The notes under the pieces: generated by a model
The model's database searches: none
Seen by the model: the letters and a program-made list of their open reading frames with translations, nothing else
What the model was told of the DNA's origin: nothing
Program-made: the position numbers and the translations under genes
In this document: piece after piece, positions 41,126 to 50,171 of the stretch
How the letters are laid out: each line of letters starts with the position of its first letter
How positions within the stretch are numbered: the stretch's first letter is position 1
From: JAOAGA01 sp964540515
Lineage (GTDB): Bacteria > CALINM01
Direction: 5' to 3'
NCBI GenBank assembly: GCA_964540515.1
Contig: CAZIMS010000002.1
Span: 62,001 to 126,000 of the forward strand
DNA: 64,000 nucleotides

Positions 41126-42148
41126 ATGAACTTATCTAAAGTCTTATTTCTATTGTTTACAGTTTTTTTGTCGATTTCTTTACCTAGTACATCTTTAGCT
41201 AAAGAAAGAAGGGCTATTGTTACTACTAAGTTTTATCTGAATGCACCGACAGAAGCAAAAAATGTAAGATTGTGGATACCTTATCCAGTGTCTGATGAGT
41301 ATCAGGATATTGAGGATATTAAAGTTGATGGCAACTTCTCAAGTAGTGGTGTTTATAGAGAGGCAAAAAATGGAAATGTAGCTCTTTACGCTGAATGGAA
41401 GGAACCAATGAAAGAACGTATACTTTCTTACTCTTTTAAGGTAAGGAGAAAAGAGGTTGTAAAAAGAAACTTTCCTAAGAAAGAGGTGTCTTTCTCTAAA
41501 GAGGAGTTTAAACAATTCTTAGATGACACAAGTTTAGGGCCTACAACTGGCAAGGTTAAGGAGCTTGCAGATAAGATTACTAAAGGCAAAAAAACAAATG
41601 TTTCAAAGGCAAGAGCTATCTATGAATGGATTGTTAATAATATGCATCGCGATATAAATATTAAAGGCTGCGGTATTGGGGATGTAGAAAGACTTCTTGT
41701 ATCTATGGGCGGAAAATGCGCAGATATACATTCAGTTTTTGTAGCCTTAGCAAGGAGTGCAGGTGTGCCAGCTAGGGAAATTTTTGGTATTCGTATCCCC
41801 AATGGCAAAGAAGGTGATATGACAAAAGCACAGCACTGCTGGGCAGAGTTTTATGTGCCTGGTTACGGATGGGTACCAGTTGACCCTTCAGATGTAAGGA
41901 AAGCAATGCTTGAGAAAAAGATAAGTGATCCTAAAGAGGTTAAAGACCTTGTCGAATATTTTTTTGGAGCAGTTGAAGAAAACAGGATAGCCTATCAAAC
42001 TGGCAGGGATATTATACTAAATCCTACACAAAGTGGTGATAAACTCAACTATTTTATGTATCCTTACGCAGAAGCTGATGGAAAGCCTCTGAATGAAGAC
42101 CTCTTTGGCTTTAACATTGGTTATAAAATAAGTTTTAAGGAAATTTAG
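41126..42148 (+). CDS. Secreted transglutaminase-like (papain-fold) protein
   Basis: The 340-residue protein has a signal peptide (residues 1-25, SLA-KE). A transglutaminase-like core carries the triad Cys198 (GGKCADIHSVFVALARSAG), His237 (QHCWAEFYVPGYGW) and Asp253 (VPVDPSD). The N-terminal ~110 residues form a beta-rich domain (NVRLWIPYPVS). Such bacterial proteins usually act as proteases or cross-link-related enzymes, not true transglutaminases. GGGGG precedes the ATG. The next gene downstream encodes the LysR-effector-domain protein. Confidence 0.85.
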   Translation: MNLSKVLFLLFTVFLSISLPSTSLAKERRAIVTTKFYLNAPTEAKNVRLWIPYPVSDEYQDIEDIKVDGNFSSSGVYREAKNGNVALYAEWKEPMKERILSYSFKVRRKEVVKRNFPKKEVSFSKEEFKQFLDDTSLGPTTGKVKELADKITKGKKTNVSKARAIYEWIVNNMHRDINIKGCGIGDVERLLVSMGGKCADIHSVFVALARSAGVPAREIFGIRIPNGKEGDMTKAQHCWAEFYVPGYGWVPVDPSDVRKAMLEKKISDPKEVKDLVEYFFGAVEENRIAYQTGRDIILNPTQSGDKLNYFMYPYAEADGKPLNEDLFGFNIGYKISFKEI

Positions 42149-42264
42149 CTGGTTTTTATTGAGTTAAATCTGAAAATGTATAAAAGAAATAGGGGCATTA
42201 AAACTTTTTTGTCATACAGGTATATGTATTAGATACTTTGCTTACAACTAAGCTAGGAGGTAGT

Positions 42265-42897
42265 ATGAAAAAAACTTTTATATTAGGAGCAAGCACAATT
42301 CCGGGTGAGTTCATAATAACAAAGCTTCTTTCAGATTTAATTAAAAGATTACCAGAAATAGAGATTAAGGTTGATATTTCAGACAGTTTGAAGGTATATG
42401 AAAAAATAAAAAATAAGGAAATTGAGTTAGGTATAATCGGAACAAAATTCAATGACGAAGAGATTCAATATATAACTTTAGTCAAAGATGATAAACTTGT
42501 TTTAATAGCACCGCCAGATCATCCACTAACAAAAAAAGATAATATATGTATTGTTGACATTAAAGGGCAGAATTTCATAAACAGGGAGTTTGGCTCAGGT
42601 ACAAGGGCTGCCTATGAAAAAGCATTTAAGGATGCTGGACTGTCTCTTGATGATTTTAATATTGTGGCGGAAATCAGCGATACAGAAGGAGTAATTCAAG
42701 CTGTAGAAAACAGAGCTGGTATATCTGTAGTTTCAGAGCTTGCAGCTAAAGAAGCCATTATGTTGGGTAAAGTTGCTGTAATTGATATTCCTATTCTCAA
42801 AATGAAAAGGGATTTCTATGTTATCACTAAAAAGACAGAAGAACTATCAGATACTGCAAATACTGTTTTATCAATAATCACTGAACTTTTGAAATAA
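42265..42897 (+). CDS. Stand-alone LysR-type effector-binding domain (no DNA-binding domain)
   Basis: From ATG 42265 (AGGAGG at 42255-42260 decides this start) the 210-residue protein covers only the LysR substrate-binding fold: FILGASTIPGEFIITKLLSDL, LGIIGTKF, LVLIAPPDHPL and FINREFGSGTRAAYEKAF. It lacks the ~60-residue N-terminal helix-turn-helix. The 116 bases before it are too short to encode one. The protein has no signal peptide, so it is cytosolic. It may sense an anion and regulate by contact, or be a relic of a LysR regulator. The Pst-type transporter genes follow 110 bases downstream. Confidence 0.85.
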   Translation: MKKTFILGASTIPGEFIITKLLSDLIKRLPEIEIKVDISDSLKVYEKIKNKEIELGIIGTKFNDEEIQYITLVKDDKLVLIAPPDHPLTKKDNICIVDIKGQNFINREFGSGTRAAYEKAFKDAGLSLDDFNIVAEISDTEGVIQAVENRAGISVVSELAAKEAIMLGKVAVIDIPILKMKRDFYVITKKTEELSDTANTVLSIITELLK

Positions 42898-43007
42898 AGT
42901 TTAAGTGATGATAATTTTTAATGCATGAGTGATTAGTACTTTTTATGATATCCATCTCAATTTTGATAGAGTCATATGATTAAAAAAAAAAGACAAAGGG
43001 GGTTTTT

Positions 43008-43838
43008 ATGAAAAGATTTCTATTAACTCTTGCAAGTGCGATGTTTTTTCTAATATATACTGAAAATAGCATTTATGCTATTGATATAGATGCATTTAAG
43101 GGAATGAAAGGTGTCGTACGAATTGCAGGTGGTACTGCACATATTCCTGTTTGGGAGGAGATTTCTAAACTTATTATGAAATCTCACCCAAATATACAAA
43201 TAAGCATTGCTGGTGGTGGATCAGGTCTTGGAATAAAGCAGGTTGGAGAAAACTTAATAGATATTGGCAATTCAGGTCGTGCTCCTAGTGCTGAAGAGGT
43301 ATCAAAATATGGGCTTAAGGTTTACAAATGGGCTATTGATGGGATTGGTATTATTGTAAATCCAAGTAATAAAGTTAATAATCTTACAAAATCTCAAGTT
43401 AAAGACATCTTCTCTGGAAAAATTACTAATTGGAAAGAGTTAGGTTGGATTGATAAGGGCATAAACATTTATTCAAGACATGAAGACAGCGGAACAAGAG
43501 AGGTATTCTGGGCTGAAGCACTTGATAAAGGAGAGATATCAACAAAAGCAAATATTGTAGCTTCAAATGGAGCAATGAAAACAGCAATCGCAAATGACCC
43601 ATATGGGATTGGTTATATATCTGTTGGATATATTGATAATACAGTTAAAGCTGTAAATTTTGAAGGCGTCTACCCTGATATCTCAAATATCTTATCAGGA
43701 AAGTACAAAATTTTTCGAGGTCTCTATAGTGTGACAAAAGGAGAGGCCTCTCCTCTGGTCAACTCCTTGATAAATTTTTTATACTCCCCTGAGGCTAAAA
43801 AGATTATACAAAGCAAAGGATTTATACCAGTAGAGTGA
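43008..43838 (+). CDS. pstS: PstS-type anion (phosphate-like) ABC transporter binding protein
   Basis: The 276-residue protein has a signal peptide (residues 1-24) and the PstS-like fold: VRIAGGTAHIPVWEEIS, IAGGGSGLGIKQVGEN, IDIGNSGRAPSAEE, DIFSGKITNWKELGW, SRHEDSGTREVFW and NDPYGIGYISVGYI. The TxxxxxxxWxE and SGTR motifs are typical of the shorter PstS group. Ligand is probably phosphate, but tungstate or molybdate cannot be excluded. AAAGGGGG precedes the ATG. Its stop overlaps the next gene by 4 bases. Confidence 0.85.
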   Translation: MKRFLLTLASAMFFLIYTENSIYAIDIDAFKGMKGVVRIAGGTAHIPVWEEISKLIMKSHPNIQISIAGGGSGLGIKQVGENLIDIGNSGRAPSAEEVSKYGLKVYKWAIDGIGIIVNPSNKVNNLTKSQVKDIFSGKITNWKELGWIDKGINIYSRHEDSGTREVFWAEALDKGEISTKANIVASNGAMKTAIANDPYGIGYISVGYIDNTVKAVNFEGVYPDISNILSGKYKIFRGLYSVTKGEASPLVNSLINFLYSPEAKKIIQSKGFIPVE

Positions 43839-44704
43839 GAAACATTCTTGAAAGTATAACAGAGAAGTTTTTTAAGTTATCTGCTTTATTAAGCATAGGT
43901 ATTACACTTTTAATCTTTATTTTTATGTTGATTTTAAGCCTTCCACTTATAAAGGAAGGGATCTTAAGTTTTTTTATTATGGATTGGAATCCAGCTAAAG
44001 GCAACTATGGGATTGGTCCTATGATAGTGGGCTCATTAATAATTTCAACTTTGGCTATTTTTTTTGCTTTTCCTTTAAGCATTAGTTGTGCTGCTTTTAT
44101 GACTATAATCAAATATACAAGAATTACAAATATTATTAAAAAGATTGTTCTTATATCTGTTGGTATTCCACCTGTTATATATGGATTTATTGCTATTTTT
44201 ACTTTAGTACCTTTCATCAGAAATTTATTTAATAAGGGCTCTGGGATGAGCATTCTATCAACGTCTTTGGTTTTGGCTTTGCTTATTTCACCTACTATGA
44301 TACTAATCTTTGTTGATACATTTAAATCGGTAAAAAAATCTTACATTCTTGCACTTGATTCATTGGGTTGTAGTCAAGTGCAAAAGCTTCTTTATATAGT
44401 AATACCATGCGCTAAAGATGGGATTATAGCGGGGTTGCTTTTAGGGATGGGGAGAGCAATAGGAGATACATTGATTGCACTAATGCTCTCAGGAAATGCC
44501 GCTCATGTACCTTCATCTTTATTAGACTCAGTAAGATCTCTTACTGCTCATATTGCCCTTGTAAAAAGTGCTGATGTTGATAGTCTTCAATTTAAATCGA
44601 TATTTCTCTCTGGATTGGTATTGTACACCTTTGTTACACTAATTGTTTGTATTGTTAATATAAGATTGAGAAAATCTATAAGTGTAAATAACGTATATGA
44701 ATAA
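43835..44704 (+). CDS. pstC: Phosphate-type ABC transporter permease PstC
   Basis: The 289-residue membrane protein starts with GTG overlapping pstS. It has about six membrane segments and the permease loop with ALDSLGCSQVQKLLYIVIPCAKDGIIAGLLLGMGRAIGDT, the EAA-type contact site for the ATPase. The N-terminal segment with WNPAKGNYGIGPMIVGSL is typical of PstC. With PstA it forms the channel in the inner membrane. It overlaps pstA by 8 bases. Confidence 0.92.
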   Translation: MRNILESITEKFFKLSALLSIGITLLIFIFMLILSLPLIKEGILSFFIMDWNPAKGNYGIGPMIVGSLIISTLAIFFAFPLSISCAAFMTIIKYTRITNIIKKIVLISVGIPPVIYGFIAIFTLVPFIRNLFNKGSGMSILSTSLVLALLISPTMILIFVDTFKSVKKSYILALDSLGCSQVQKLLYIVIPCAKDGIIAGLLLGMGRAIGDTLIALMLSGNAAHVPSSLLDSVRSLTAHIALVKSADVDSLQFKSIFLSGLVLYTFVTLIVCIVNIRLRKSISVNNVYE

Positions 44705-45575
44705 GCTTGTGGAACAAACAATTTATTTTTTTATATGGTTATGGACTATCCTATATTTCATATTAATAAATATTATTATTGGCTATCTTACGATAAAAGG
44801 ATCAGAACAACTTTCTTTAAACCTTATTTTTGGTGATGTTGGCGCATTTGATGCACTACTGATTAAGAAGCAAGTTTTAGATGGGCTTTTCCCTGCAATA
44901 GTCGGAACTACATTTCTTGTTTTATTAACTATTTGTTTTGCAATTCCTGTTGGCATAGGAGCAGGTATTTATCTTGCAGAATATGCAGATTACCATACTA
45001 AGCGAGTAGTAAATATTTTTTTAGATACTCTTTCTGCAATTCCTTCTATAGTTATTGGCCTATTCGGTATCTCGCTTATTATATTCATAAATAAATATCT
45101 TCACACTCGCATCTATACTGGGTTGATTATATCAAGTCTCTCTCTTGCAGTTCTTGTACTGCCTTATATAGTCCGTTCTACAGAGTTAGCATTAGAAGGG
45201 ATCCCATTATCCACAAGGATTGCAGCTTTGTCTCTTGGAGCTACTAAAATACAAAATATCCTTTATGTTCTTCTTCCAAAATCACTTCCTGGCATATTAA
45301 GTGGAGTGCTTCTATCTGTAGGAAGATGTGCCTCCGATGTGGCAGTTATAATGTTAACTGGTGCCGTTGCAAATGCTGGCGTTCCCAGATCAATATTCGA
45401 TAACTACGAGGCTTTACCATTTTTTATATTTTATATATCCTCTGAGTACAGAAATAATGCAGAGCTTATGAATGGATATAGTGCTTCACTCATATTGTTA
45501 ATTATTTGTATATTTTTATTCATAATTTCTACTATTATGGGTAAATCAATTAGCAAGCTTTCTTTAATAAGGTAA
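44697..45575 (+). CDS. pstA: Phosphate-type ABC transporter permease PstA
   Basis: The 292-residue membrane protein has about six membrane segments, VPVGIGAGIYLAEYA-like text (AIPVGIGAGIYLAEYAD), LSAIPSIVIGLFG and the EAA loop AALSLGATKIQNILYVLLPKSLPGILSGVLLS with GRCASDVAVIMLTGA. These match PstA. It overlaps pstC by 8 bases, and pstB follows 2 bases later, so the four genes form one operon. Confidence 0.92.
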   Translation: MNKLVEQTIYFFIWLWTILYFILINIIIGYLTIKGSEQLSLNLIFGDVGAFDALLIKKQVLDGLFPAIVGTTFLVLLTICFAIPVGIGAGIYLAEYADYHTKRVVNIFLDTLSAIPSIVIGLFGISLIIFINKYLHTRIYTGLIISSLSLAVLVLPYIVRSTELALEGIPLSTRIAALSLGATKIQNILYVLLPKSLPGILSGVLLSVGRCASDVAVIMLTGAVANAGVPRSIFDNYEALPFFIFYISSEYRNNAELMNGYSASLILLIICIFLFIISTIMGKSISKLSLIR

Positions 45576-45577
45576 AT

Positions 45578-46282
45578 ATGGTACAAAAAGAAAAAATAAT
45601 TTTAGAAAAGCTGAAATTTAAGTACAAAGACCAGGTAGTATTTGAATCTGTCTCAACATCTTTCTTGGAAAATAAAGTCACTGCCATTGTTGGTCCTTCA
45701 GGTGCAGGCAAATCAACCTTTCTTATGACCTTAAACCGTATGTGGGAGAATATACCTTACGCCCAGTGTGAAGGTTCAATAAAGGTTAAGCTAAATGGTA
45801 AGGTTGTTGATGTTAATCATAAGGATACACCTGTGACAGAGGTTAGAAAGAAAATAGCTATGGTTTTTCAAGTACCGAATCCTCTCCCTATGAGTATTTC
45901 AAACAATGTTGCTTTTCCCCTTAAAATTACTGGGATAAAAAACAAAGATACGATTTCTCAAACAGTTGAGAATGCACTGAGAGTAGTCAAACTTTGGGAT
46001 GAGGTTAAGGATCGCCTCCATGATAGTGCGCTCAAACTTTCAATAGGCCAACAACAAAGGCTATGTATTGCTAGGGCTCTTGTAATAAATCCTGAGGTAA
46101 TTCTTCTTGATGAGCCAACTTCTTCTCTTGACGAAAAAAATGCCTCTGTGATTGAGGAACTTTTAATTTCCTTGAAAGTAAAGCAAACCATTATTATCGT
46201 CTCACATTATATGTCTCAAGTAAAAAGGATCGCCGACAAAATTTATAAACTCCAAAACGGTACTCTAAATCCTATGTTATAA
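45578..46282 (+). CDS. pstB: Phosphate-type ABC transporter ATPase PstB (variant signature)
   Basis: The 234-residue ATPase has Walker A GPSGAGKST, PstB-like FLMTLNRM, a Q-loop region MVFQVPNPLPMSISNNVAF, Walker B VILLDEPTSSLD and the switch His in IIIVSHYM. The ABC signature reads LSIGQQQR instead of LSGGQQQR, a change at the second position of the motif. The rest is intact, so it is probably active. No phoU gene follows and no phoR/phoB genes are near; the operon ends in an AT-rich convergent gap. Confidence 0.9.
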   Translation: MVQKEKIILEKLKFKYKDQVVFESVSTSFLENKVTAIVGPSGAGKSTFLMTLNRMWENIPYAQCEGSIKVKLNGKVVDVNHKDTPVTEVRKKIAMVFQVPNPLPMSISNNVAFPLKITGIKNKDTISQTVENALRVVKLWDEVKDRLHDSALKLSIGQQQRLCIARALVINPEVILLDEPTSSLDEKNASVIEELLISLKVKQTIIIVSHYMSQVKRIADKIYKLQNGTLNPML

Positions 46283-46372
46283 GATATATTGACAAATTTA
46301 AAAATGAATTAGTTTTTACTAATAAGTTAAATAATATTGTTGTTCATTAATTGCTCTTTAAATATAAACTAT

Positions 46373-46840
46373 TTAGATTTTTCTCTCTTTCACTCTTGCT
46401 TCTTTTCTTTTTTTTGCCTCTTCAAATCTTCTTATTTCGTCAGGACTCTCAAGTATAAGCTCAGGAACCTCTTTGGGCTTACCATTATCATCTAAGGCAA
46501 CAAAGGTTAAATAGGCTGAAGCAGTATGTCTTATCTCACCCGTTTTTGAGTTTTCAGCCTCAACACGGACCCCTATCTCCATTGATGTTCTACCAACATA
46601 ATTTATACAAGCCTTAAAGAAGACAAGGTCTCCCACATAAACTGGATGGTGGAAGTCAATCCTGTCTATAGAGGCAGTAACAACATTGCAGCGAGAGTGT
46701 CTTGTAGCGACAACTCCAGCAGCAGTATCTATAAGCTTCATTATTACTCCTCCGTGTACATTGCCAGCTGGGTTGGCATCCTGTGGGTTCATAACCTGTG
46801 CAATTGTTACTGCACTATTGGAAGGTCTAAGTTTTTTCAT
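46373..46840 (-). CDS. Acyl-CoA thioesterase (hot-dog fold, YciA/BFIT-like)
   Basis: The 155-residue protein has a single hot-dog domain: VMNPQDANPAGNVHGGVIMKLIDTAAGVVA, then VTASIDRIDFHHPVYVGDLV and AYLTFVALDDNGKP. These are the signatures of the acyl-CoA hydrolase group (YciA/ACOT). The Asn/Asp and His residues of the active site are kept. The C-terminal ~30 residues are charged. It cleaves acyl-CoA to free acid and CoA in the cytosol. It is convergent with pstB and divergent from the DUF3332-like gene. Confidence 0.9.
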   Translation of the reverse strand: MKKLRPSNSAVTIAQVMNPQDANPAGNVHGGVIMKLIDTAAGVVATRHSRCNVVTASIDRIDFHHPVYVGDLVFFKACINYVGRTSMEIGVRVEAENSKTGEIRHTASAYLTFVALDDNGKPKEVPELILESPDEIRRFEEAKKRKEARVKERKI

Positions 46841-46920
46841 AAAAACTCCTTTTCTTACATTTTTTAATCCTATTTTAAATCTCTGTGCTATAATTTTAAT
46901 ATCAAATAAAAGGAGGGGCT

Positions 46921-47406
46921 ATGAGAAAGATTATATCACTTTTTTTGGTAATCTGTCTTTTTAGTGTTTATGGCTGTTTTGGTAAATTTAATCTTACAAG
47001 GAAGGTTTATGATATTAATGCAAAGGTTGGAGACAAGTTTTTAAGAAGTGCTGTGACTTGGGCATTTATAATTATTCCTGTCTATGGTATTGCTGCGTTT
47101 TTAGATTTTGTACTTTTTAATACTATCGAGTTTTGGACAGGAAGCAATCCTGTGGCAGAAAAGGAAAAAGAGTTTTTCTATGCCTACAAAGATGATATGT
47201 TCTATGTAAAGGCTAAAAAGGTTAATAGTGATGAGATAGTCTATAAAATAAGACATTATAGGGGCGATAGGCTTATGGATACTTTAGAAATAAGCTGGAA
47301 CTTAACAACTAATGTATCAACTGGTATTTACAAAAATAATAACGAAACTGTTCATTACTTAGCAGATCAGGAAGGCTTGAAAACTAAGGAAGTTATTGTA
47401 AATTAA
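46921..47406 (+). CDS. DUF3332-like lipoprotein
   Basis: The 161-residue protein has a lipobox (VYGC, Cys19). The motif CFGKFNLTRKVYDINAKVG with VTWAFIIIPVYGIAAFLDFVLFNTIEFWTGSNPV is the core of the DUF3332 family, with two hydrophobic segments after the lipobox. The C-terminal half is a small beta-rich domain. Function is unknown for the family. AAAGGAGG precedes the ATG. Confidence 0.82.
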   Translation: MRKIISLFLVICLFSVYGCFGKFNLTRKVYDINAKVGDKFLRSAVTWAFIIIPVYGIAAFLDFVLFNTIEFWTGSNPVAEKEKEFFYAYKDDMFYVKAKKVNSDEIVYKIRHYRGDRLMDTLEISWNLTTNVSTGIYKNNNETVHYLADQEGLKTKEVIVN

Positions 47407-47424
47407 AGTATTTATTTATAGTAA

Positions 47425-48009
47425 ATGGATATTCGGGCAGAAAAAAAAGAGATTAGAAAAAAAATACTTTCTCTTAGAGATAAGTTAACTGAGGAAGAAA
47501 TAGAAAGTAACAGCAAATTAATTATGAAAGAGTTTTTCTCCCTTCCAGAGGTTAGGGAAGGAAGAACTTTTTTTATCTTTGTAAGTTTTAGGTCAGAAGT
47601 AAGAACTATTCCCATAATTAATAGACTTATTGAGGAAGGTAAAAAGATAGTTGTGCCTTATACAGATTTAGAGAAAAAAAGGCTTATCCTTTGTTATATA
47701 AATAAAACATTGGAGCTAAAAAGTGGCACCTATGGTATATTAGAGCCTGACATTAATAAAGCAATAAGGGCTAATGTAAAGGATATAGATGTTGCTGTTA
47801 TACCAGGTAGTACCTTTGATATAAAAGGTGGAAGAGTGGGCTATGGTGGAGGTTTTTACGATAGGATAATACCAGAATTAAGGGAAAATGTGCCTAAAAT
47901 TGCCTTAGCCTTTGACCTTCAGGTTTTAGAAAAAGTACCAATGGGGTATTACGACAAAAGGATGGATATTATAGTAACAGAAAAAAGGATAATTAGGATT
48001 AGCAAGTGA
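47425..48009 (+). CDS. 5-formyltetrahydrofolate cyclo-ligase
   Basis: The 194-residue protein starts with a charged helix (AEKKEIRKKILSLRDKL). It carries FVSFRSEVRT and KIVVPYTD, the dibasic ATP-binding stretch, and the closing GGRVGYGGGFYDRII near residue 140, which is the family signature. It turns 5-formyl-THF into 5,10-methenyl-THF in the folate pool. Its stop overlaps the next gene (GTG start) by 4 bases; no strong ribosome site precedes it. Confidence 0.9.
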   Translation: MDIRAEKKEIRKKILSLRDKLTEEEIESNSKLIMKEFFSLPEVREGRTFFIFVSFRSEVRTIPIINRLIEEGKKIVVPYTDLEKKRLILCYINKTLELKSGTYGILEPDINKAIRANVKDIDVAVIPGSTFDIKGGRVGYGGGFYDRIIPELRENVPKIALAFDLQVLEKVPMGYYDKRMDIIVTEKRIIRISK

Positions 48010-49550
48010 AATCTCTTAAAGATTTTTTATTAGACCCTAATAACTATCCAGAAAAGCCGAGAGAAATTAAGTACTTTGAGACCCATATATCTCAGGTTTT
48101 TGTGGGAGATAGGTATGTTTATAAAATAAAAAAACCTGTAGATTTTGGTTTTCTAAATTTTACAACTCTAAAAAGAAGGCACTACTACTGCAATAGAGAG
48201 GTAGAACTAAACAAGAGATTAGCAAAAAGTATTTATTTGGGTGTAAAAAAGATCTATTTCGACGGGAAAGACTTCTATTTTTATAAGAAGAAAGGTTCTA
48301 AGGTATATGAATATGCCGTTTATATGAGAAGAATTGATGAAGATAATATCCTTTATAATCTGATACAAAGAGGTATCTTGATTAATCAGATAGAAAGGTT
48401 AGCAAAAAAAATTTATAACTTTCATAAAACTGTTCCAGTTTACAAGGGGAAGTATTTTGGCGGACTAAAGGCGGTAACTTTTAATACTCAGGAGAATTTT
48501 AATCAGACAACGCGGTATATTGGGAAAACCATAGATGAAGAAACTTTTCAAATTATAAAAGAATACACTGAGACTTTCCTTAAGGAGAACAAGGAACTAT
48601 TCAAAGAGAGGAAAGATAAGGGCTTTGTAAGAGAGGTACATGGTGACTTGCACTCTCAACATATCTGTTTTGATAATGATATTGTTATCTTTGATTGTAT
48701 AGAGTTTAATAATAGATTTAGGATATCTGATATTATCGAAGATTTGGCCTTTCTCCTAATGGATCTAGAGTATAAGGGTAGGTATGACCTCTCAAGGGAG
48801 CTTAATAAGCTCTATTTTTATTACTACCACTCTTCCTATGATGAAAAGCTCCTAAATTTTTATAAAGTCTATCGTGCCTACGTTAGGGGAAAGATTGAAG
48901 GGTTTATCTCTGATACTATAAATGATATTGAAGTTAAAGAGAAAGTAATAAAAAAAGCTAAGGATTATTTCGCCTTAGCTCGTTTCTATATTGAAAATAA
49001 ATCACATGATTTTAACCCCCTTATCTTTATGGGAGTTTCAGGTTCTGGTAAAAGCACAGTGGCAAGTAATCTCAAAGACGAGTTTATAATTTTTAGATCC
49101 GATGAGATAAGAAAGGAGATTGCAGGCCTTAAAGAAGGTGAACATTATTATACCTCTTATGGAAGTGGTATTTATTCAAAAGAGCTTACTATTAAAACTT
49201 ATAGTGAGCTCATAAACAGGGCCTTAAAAAAGGCAAATGAAGGCAAGAAGGTTATTCTTGATGCCACTTTTAACAACTCTGAGGAGAGGTTAAAAACATT
49301 GAAGTTACTCCTAAAAGAGGGATTAAATCCGCTCTTTGTTAATTTTTTCGCCAGTGAAGAGATTCTCAAGGAAAGGATTGTAAAAAGAATGGAAGAGAAT
49401 AAGGATGTATCTGACGCCCATTTAGGGATATTAGAGATGCAGCTTAAGCACTATAGAATGCCAGAGGAGTTACCCTCCTTTAGATTATTAAATATAAATG
49501 CTGAACAAGATCTTTCTCATATTGTTGCGGGAATCAAAAAGATTCTATGA
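48006..49550 (+). CDS. Fusion of aminoglycoside-phosphotransferase-like and P-loop kinase domains
   Basis: The 514-residue protein starts with GTG in a GTGA overlap. Residues ~1-320 look like an APH/choline-kinase-like domain, with VREVHGDLHSQHICFDNDIVIFDCIEF giving the catalytic HGDLH and DxxxFN. Residues ~338-510 are an AAA/zeta-type P-loop kinase with GVSGSGKSTVA, IFRSDEIRKEIAG and VILDATFNNSEERL. This two-domain layout is known as 'bifunctional APH/ATP-binding protein' in many bacteria and is probably a small-molecule kinase. Despite the name, resistance is not implied. It overlaps the maf gene by 4 bases. Confidence 0.85.
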   Translation: MKSLKDFLLDPNNYPEKPREIKYFETHISQVFVGDRYVYKIKKPVDFGFLNFTTLKRRHYYCNREVELNKRLAKSIYLGVKKIYFDGKDFYFYKKKGSKVYEYAVYMRRIDEDNILYNLIQRGILINQIERLAKKIYNFHKTVPVYKGKYFGGLKAVTFNTQENFNQTTRYIGKTIDEETFQIIKEYTETFLKENKELFKERKDKGFVREVHGDLHSQHICFDNDIVIFDCIEFNNRFRISDIIEDLAFLLMDLEYKGRYDLSRELNKLYFYYYHSSYDEKLLNFYKVYRAYVRGKIEGFISDTINDIEVKEKVIKKAKDYFALARFYIENKSHDFNPLIFMGVSGSGKSTVASNLKDEFIIFRSDEIRKEIAGLKEGEHYYTSYGSGIYSKELTIKTYSELINRALKKANEGKKVILDATFNNSEERLKTLKLLLKEGLNPLFVNFFASEEILKERIVKRMEENKDVSDAHLGILEMQLKHYRMPEELPSFRLLNINAEQDLSHIVAGIKKIL

Positions 49551-50149
49551 TATATAAAAATGGTGAACTACCTATCTATCTCTTCTCTACATCGCCTCGT
49601 AGGCAACAACTTTTAACAAGCATAGGTGTTGACTTTAAGGTGGTCCCTCCTGTGGGAGAAGAGGATAATTTTGAATTCAGATCACCAAGATATTACTCCC
49701 AAAGGCTTGCAGAAAAAAAGCTTTTTGAGACCTTAAAAATTTATCCTATAGAAGAAGGAGTAGTAATATCAGCCGATACAATCGTTGCCTTAAAAAAAAA
49801 GGTTATCGGAAAGCCCAATTCTATAGATGATGCGATTAAAATTCTAAGTTTATTGGAAGGGAAATGGCACTCTGTCTTTACCTCCTATTGTATTTATATG
49901 CCCCATAGAGATAAAAAGATATTAAGGACAGTAAGAACTTACGTTAAGTTTAAACCATTAAAACAAAAGGAGATAAAAAACTATATTAATGCTGAGAATG
50001 TATTAGATAAAGCAGGTGCCTATGCCTTTCAAGGGTTAGGTAGTTTCTTTATAGAAAAGATAGAGGGCTCCCCTACAAATGTAATTGGTTTGCCCTTAGT
50101 CGAGGTTGTTACAGATCTGTTAAAACTAAAGGTTATATATTATAAATAA
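49547..50149 (+). CDS. maf: Maf-type nucleoside triphosphate pyrophosphatase
   Basis: The 200-residue protein shows YLFSTSPRRQQLLTSIGVDF near its N-terminus (usual form ASxSPRR), SADTIVALKKKVIGKP, WHSVFTSYC, and a C-terminal DKAGAYAFQGLGSFFIEKIEGSPTNVIGLPL. These match the Maf/YhdE family, which removes non-canonical or excess dTTP/UTP. ATG overlaps the previous stop by 4 bases. Confidence 0.93.
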   Translation: MIYKNGELPIYLFSTSPRRQQLLTSIGVDFKVVPPVGEEDNFEFRSPRYYSQRLAEKKLFETLKIYPIEEGVVISADTIVALKKKVIGKPNSIDDAIKILSLLEGKWHSVFTSYCIYMPHRDKKILRTVRTYVKFKPLKQKEIKNYINAENVLDKAGAYAFQGLGSFFIEKIEGSPTNVIGLPLVEVVTDLLKLKVIYYK

Positions 50150-50171
50150 ATATATTACATAGGCATATTAG

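Noticed and set aside
42190..42240. Possible PHO box before the LysR-domain gene
   Set aside because: Only one TGTCATA-like half site is present, without the second repeat at 11-base spacing.
42149..42264. Missing LysR DNA-binding domain hidden by a frameshift
   Set aside because: The gap of 116 bases is too short for the ~180 bases needed, and I saw no matching helix-turn-helix in any frame.
46283..46372. Terminator between pstB and the thioesterase gene
   Set aside because: Only a 5-bp TTAGT/ACTAA stem is present in AT-rich DNA; too weak to call.
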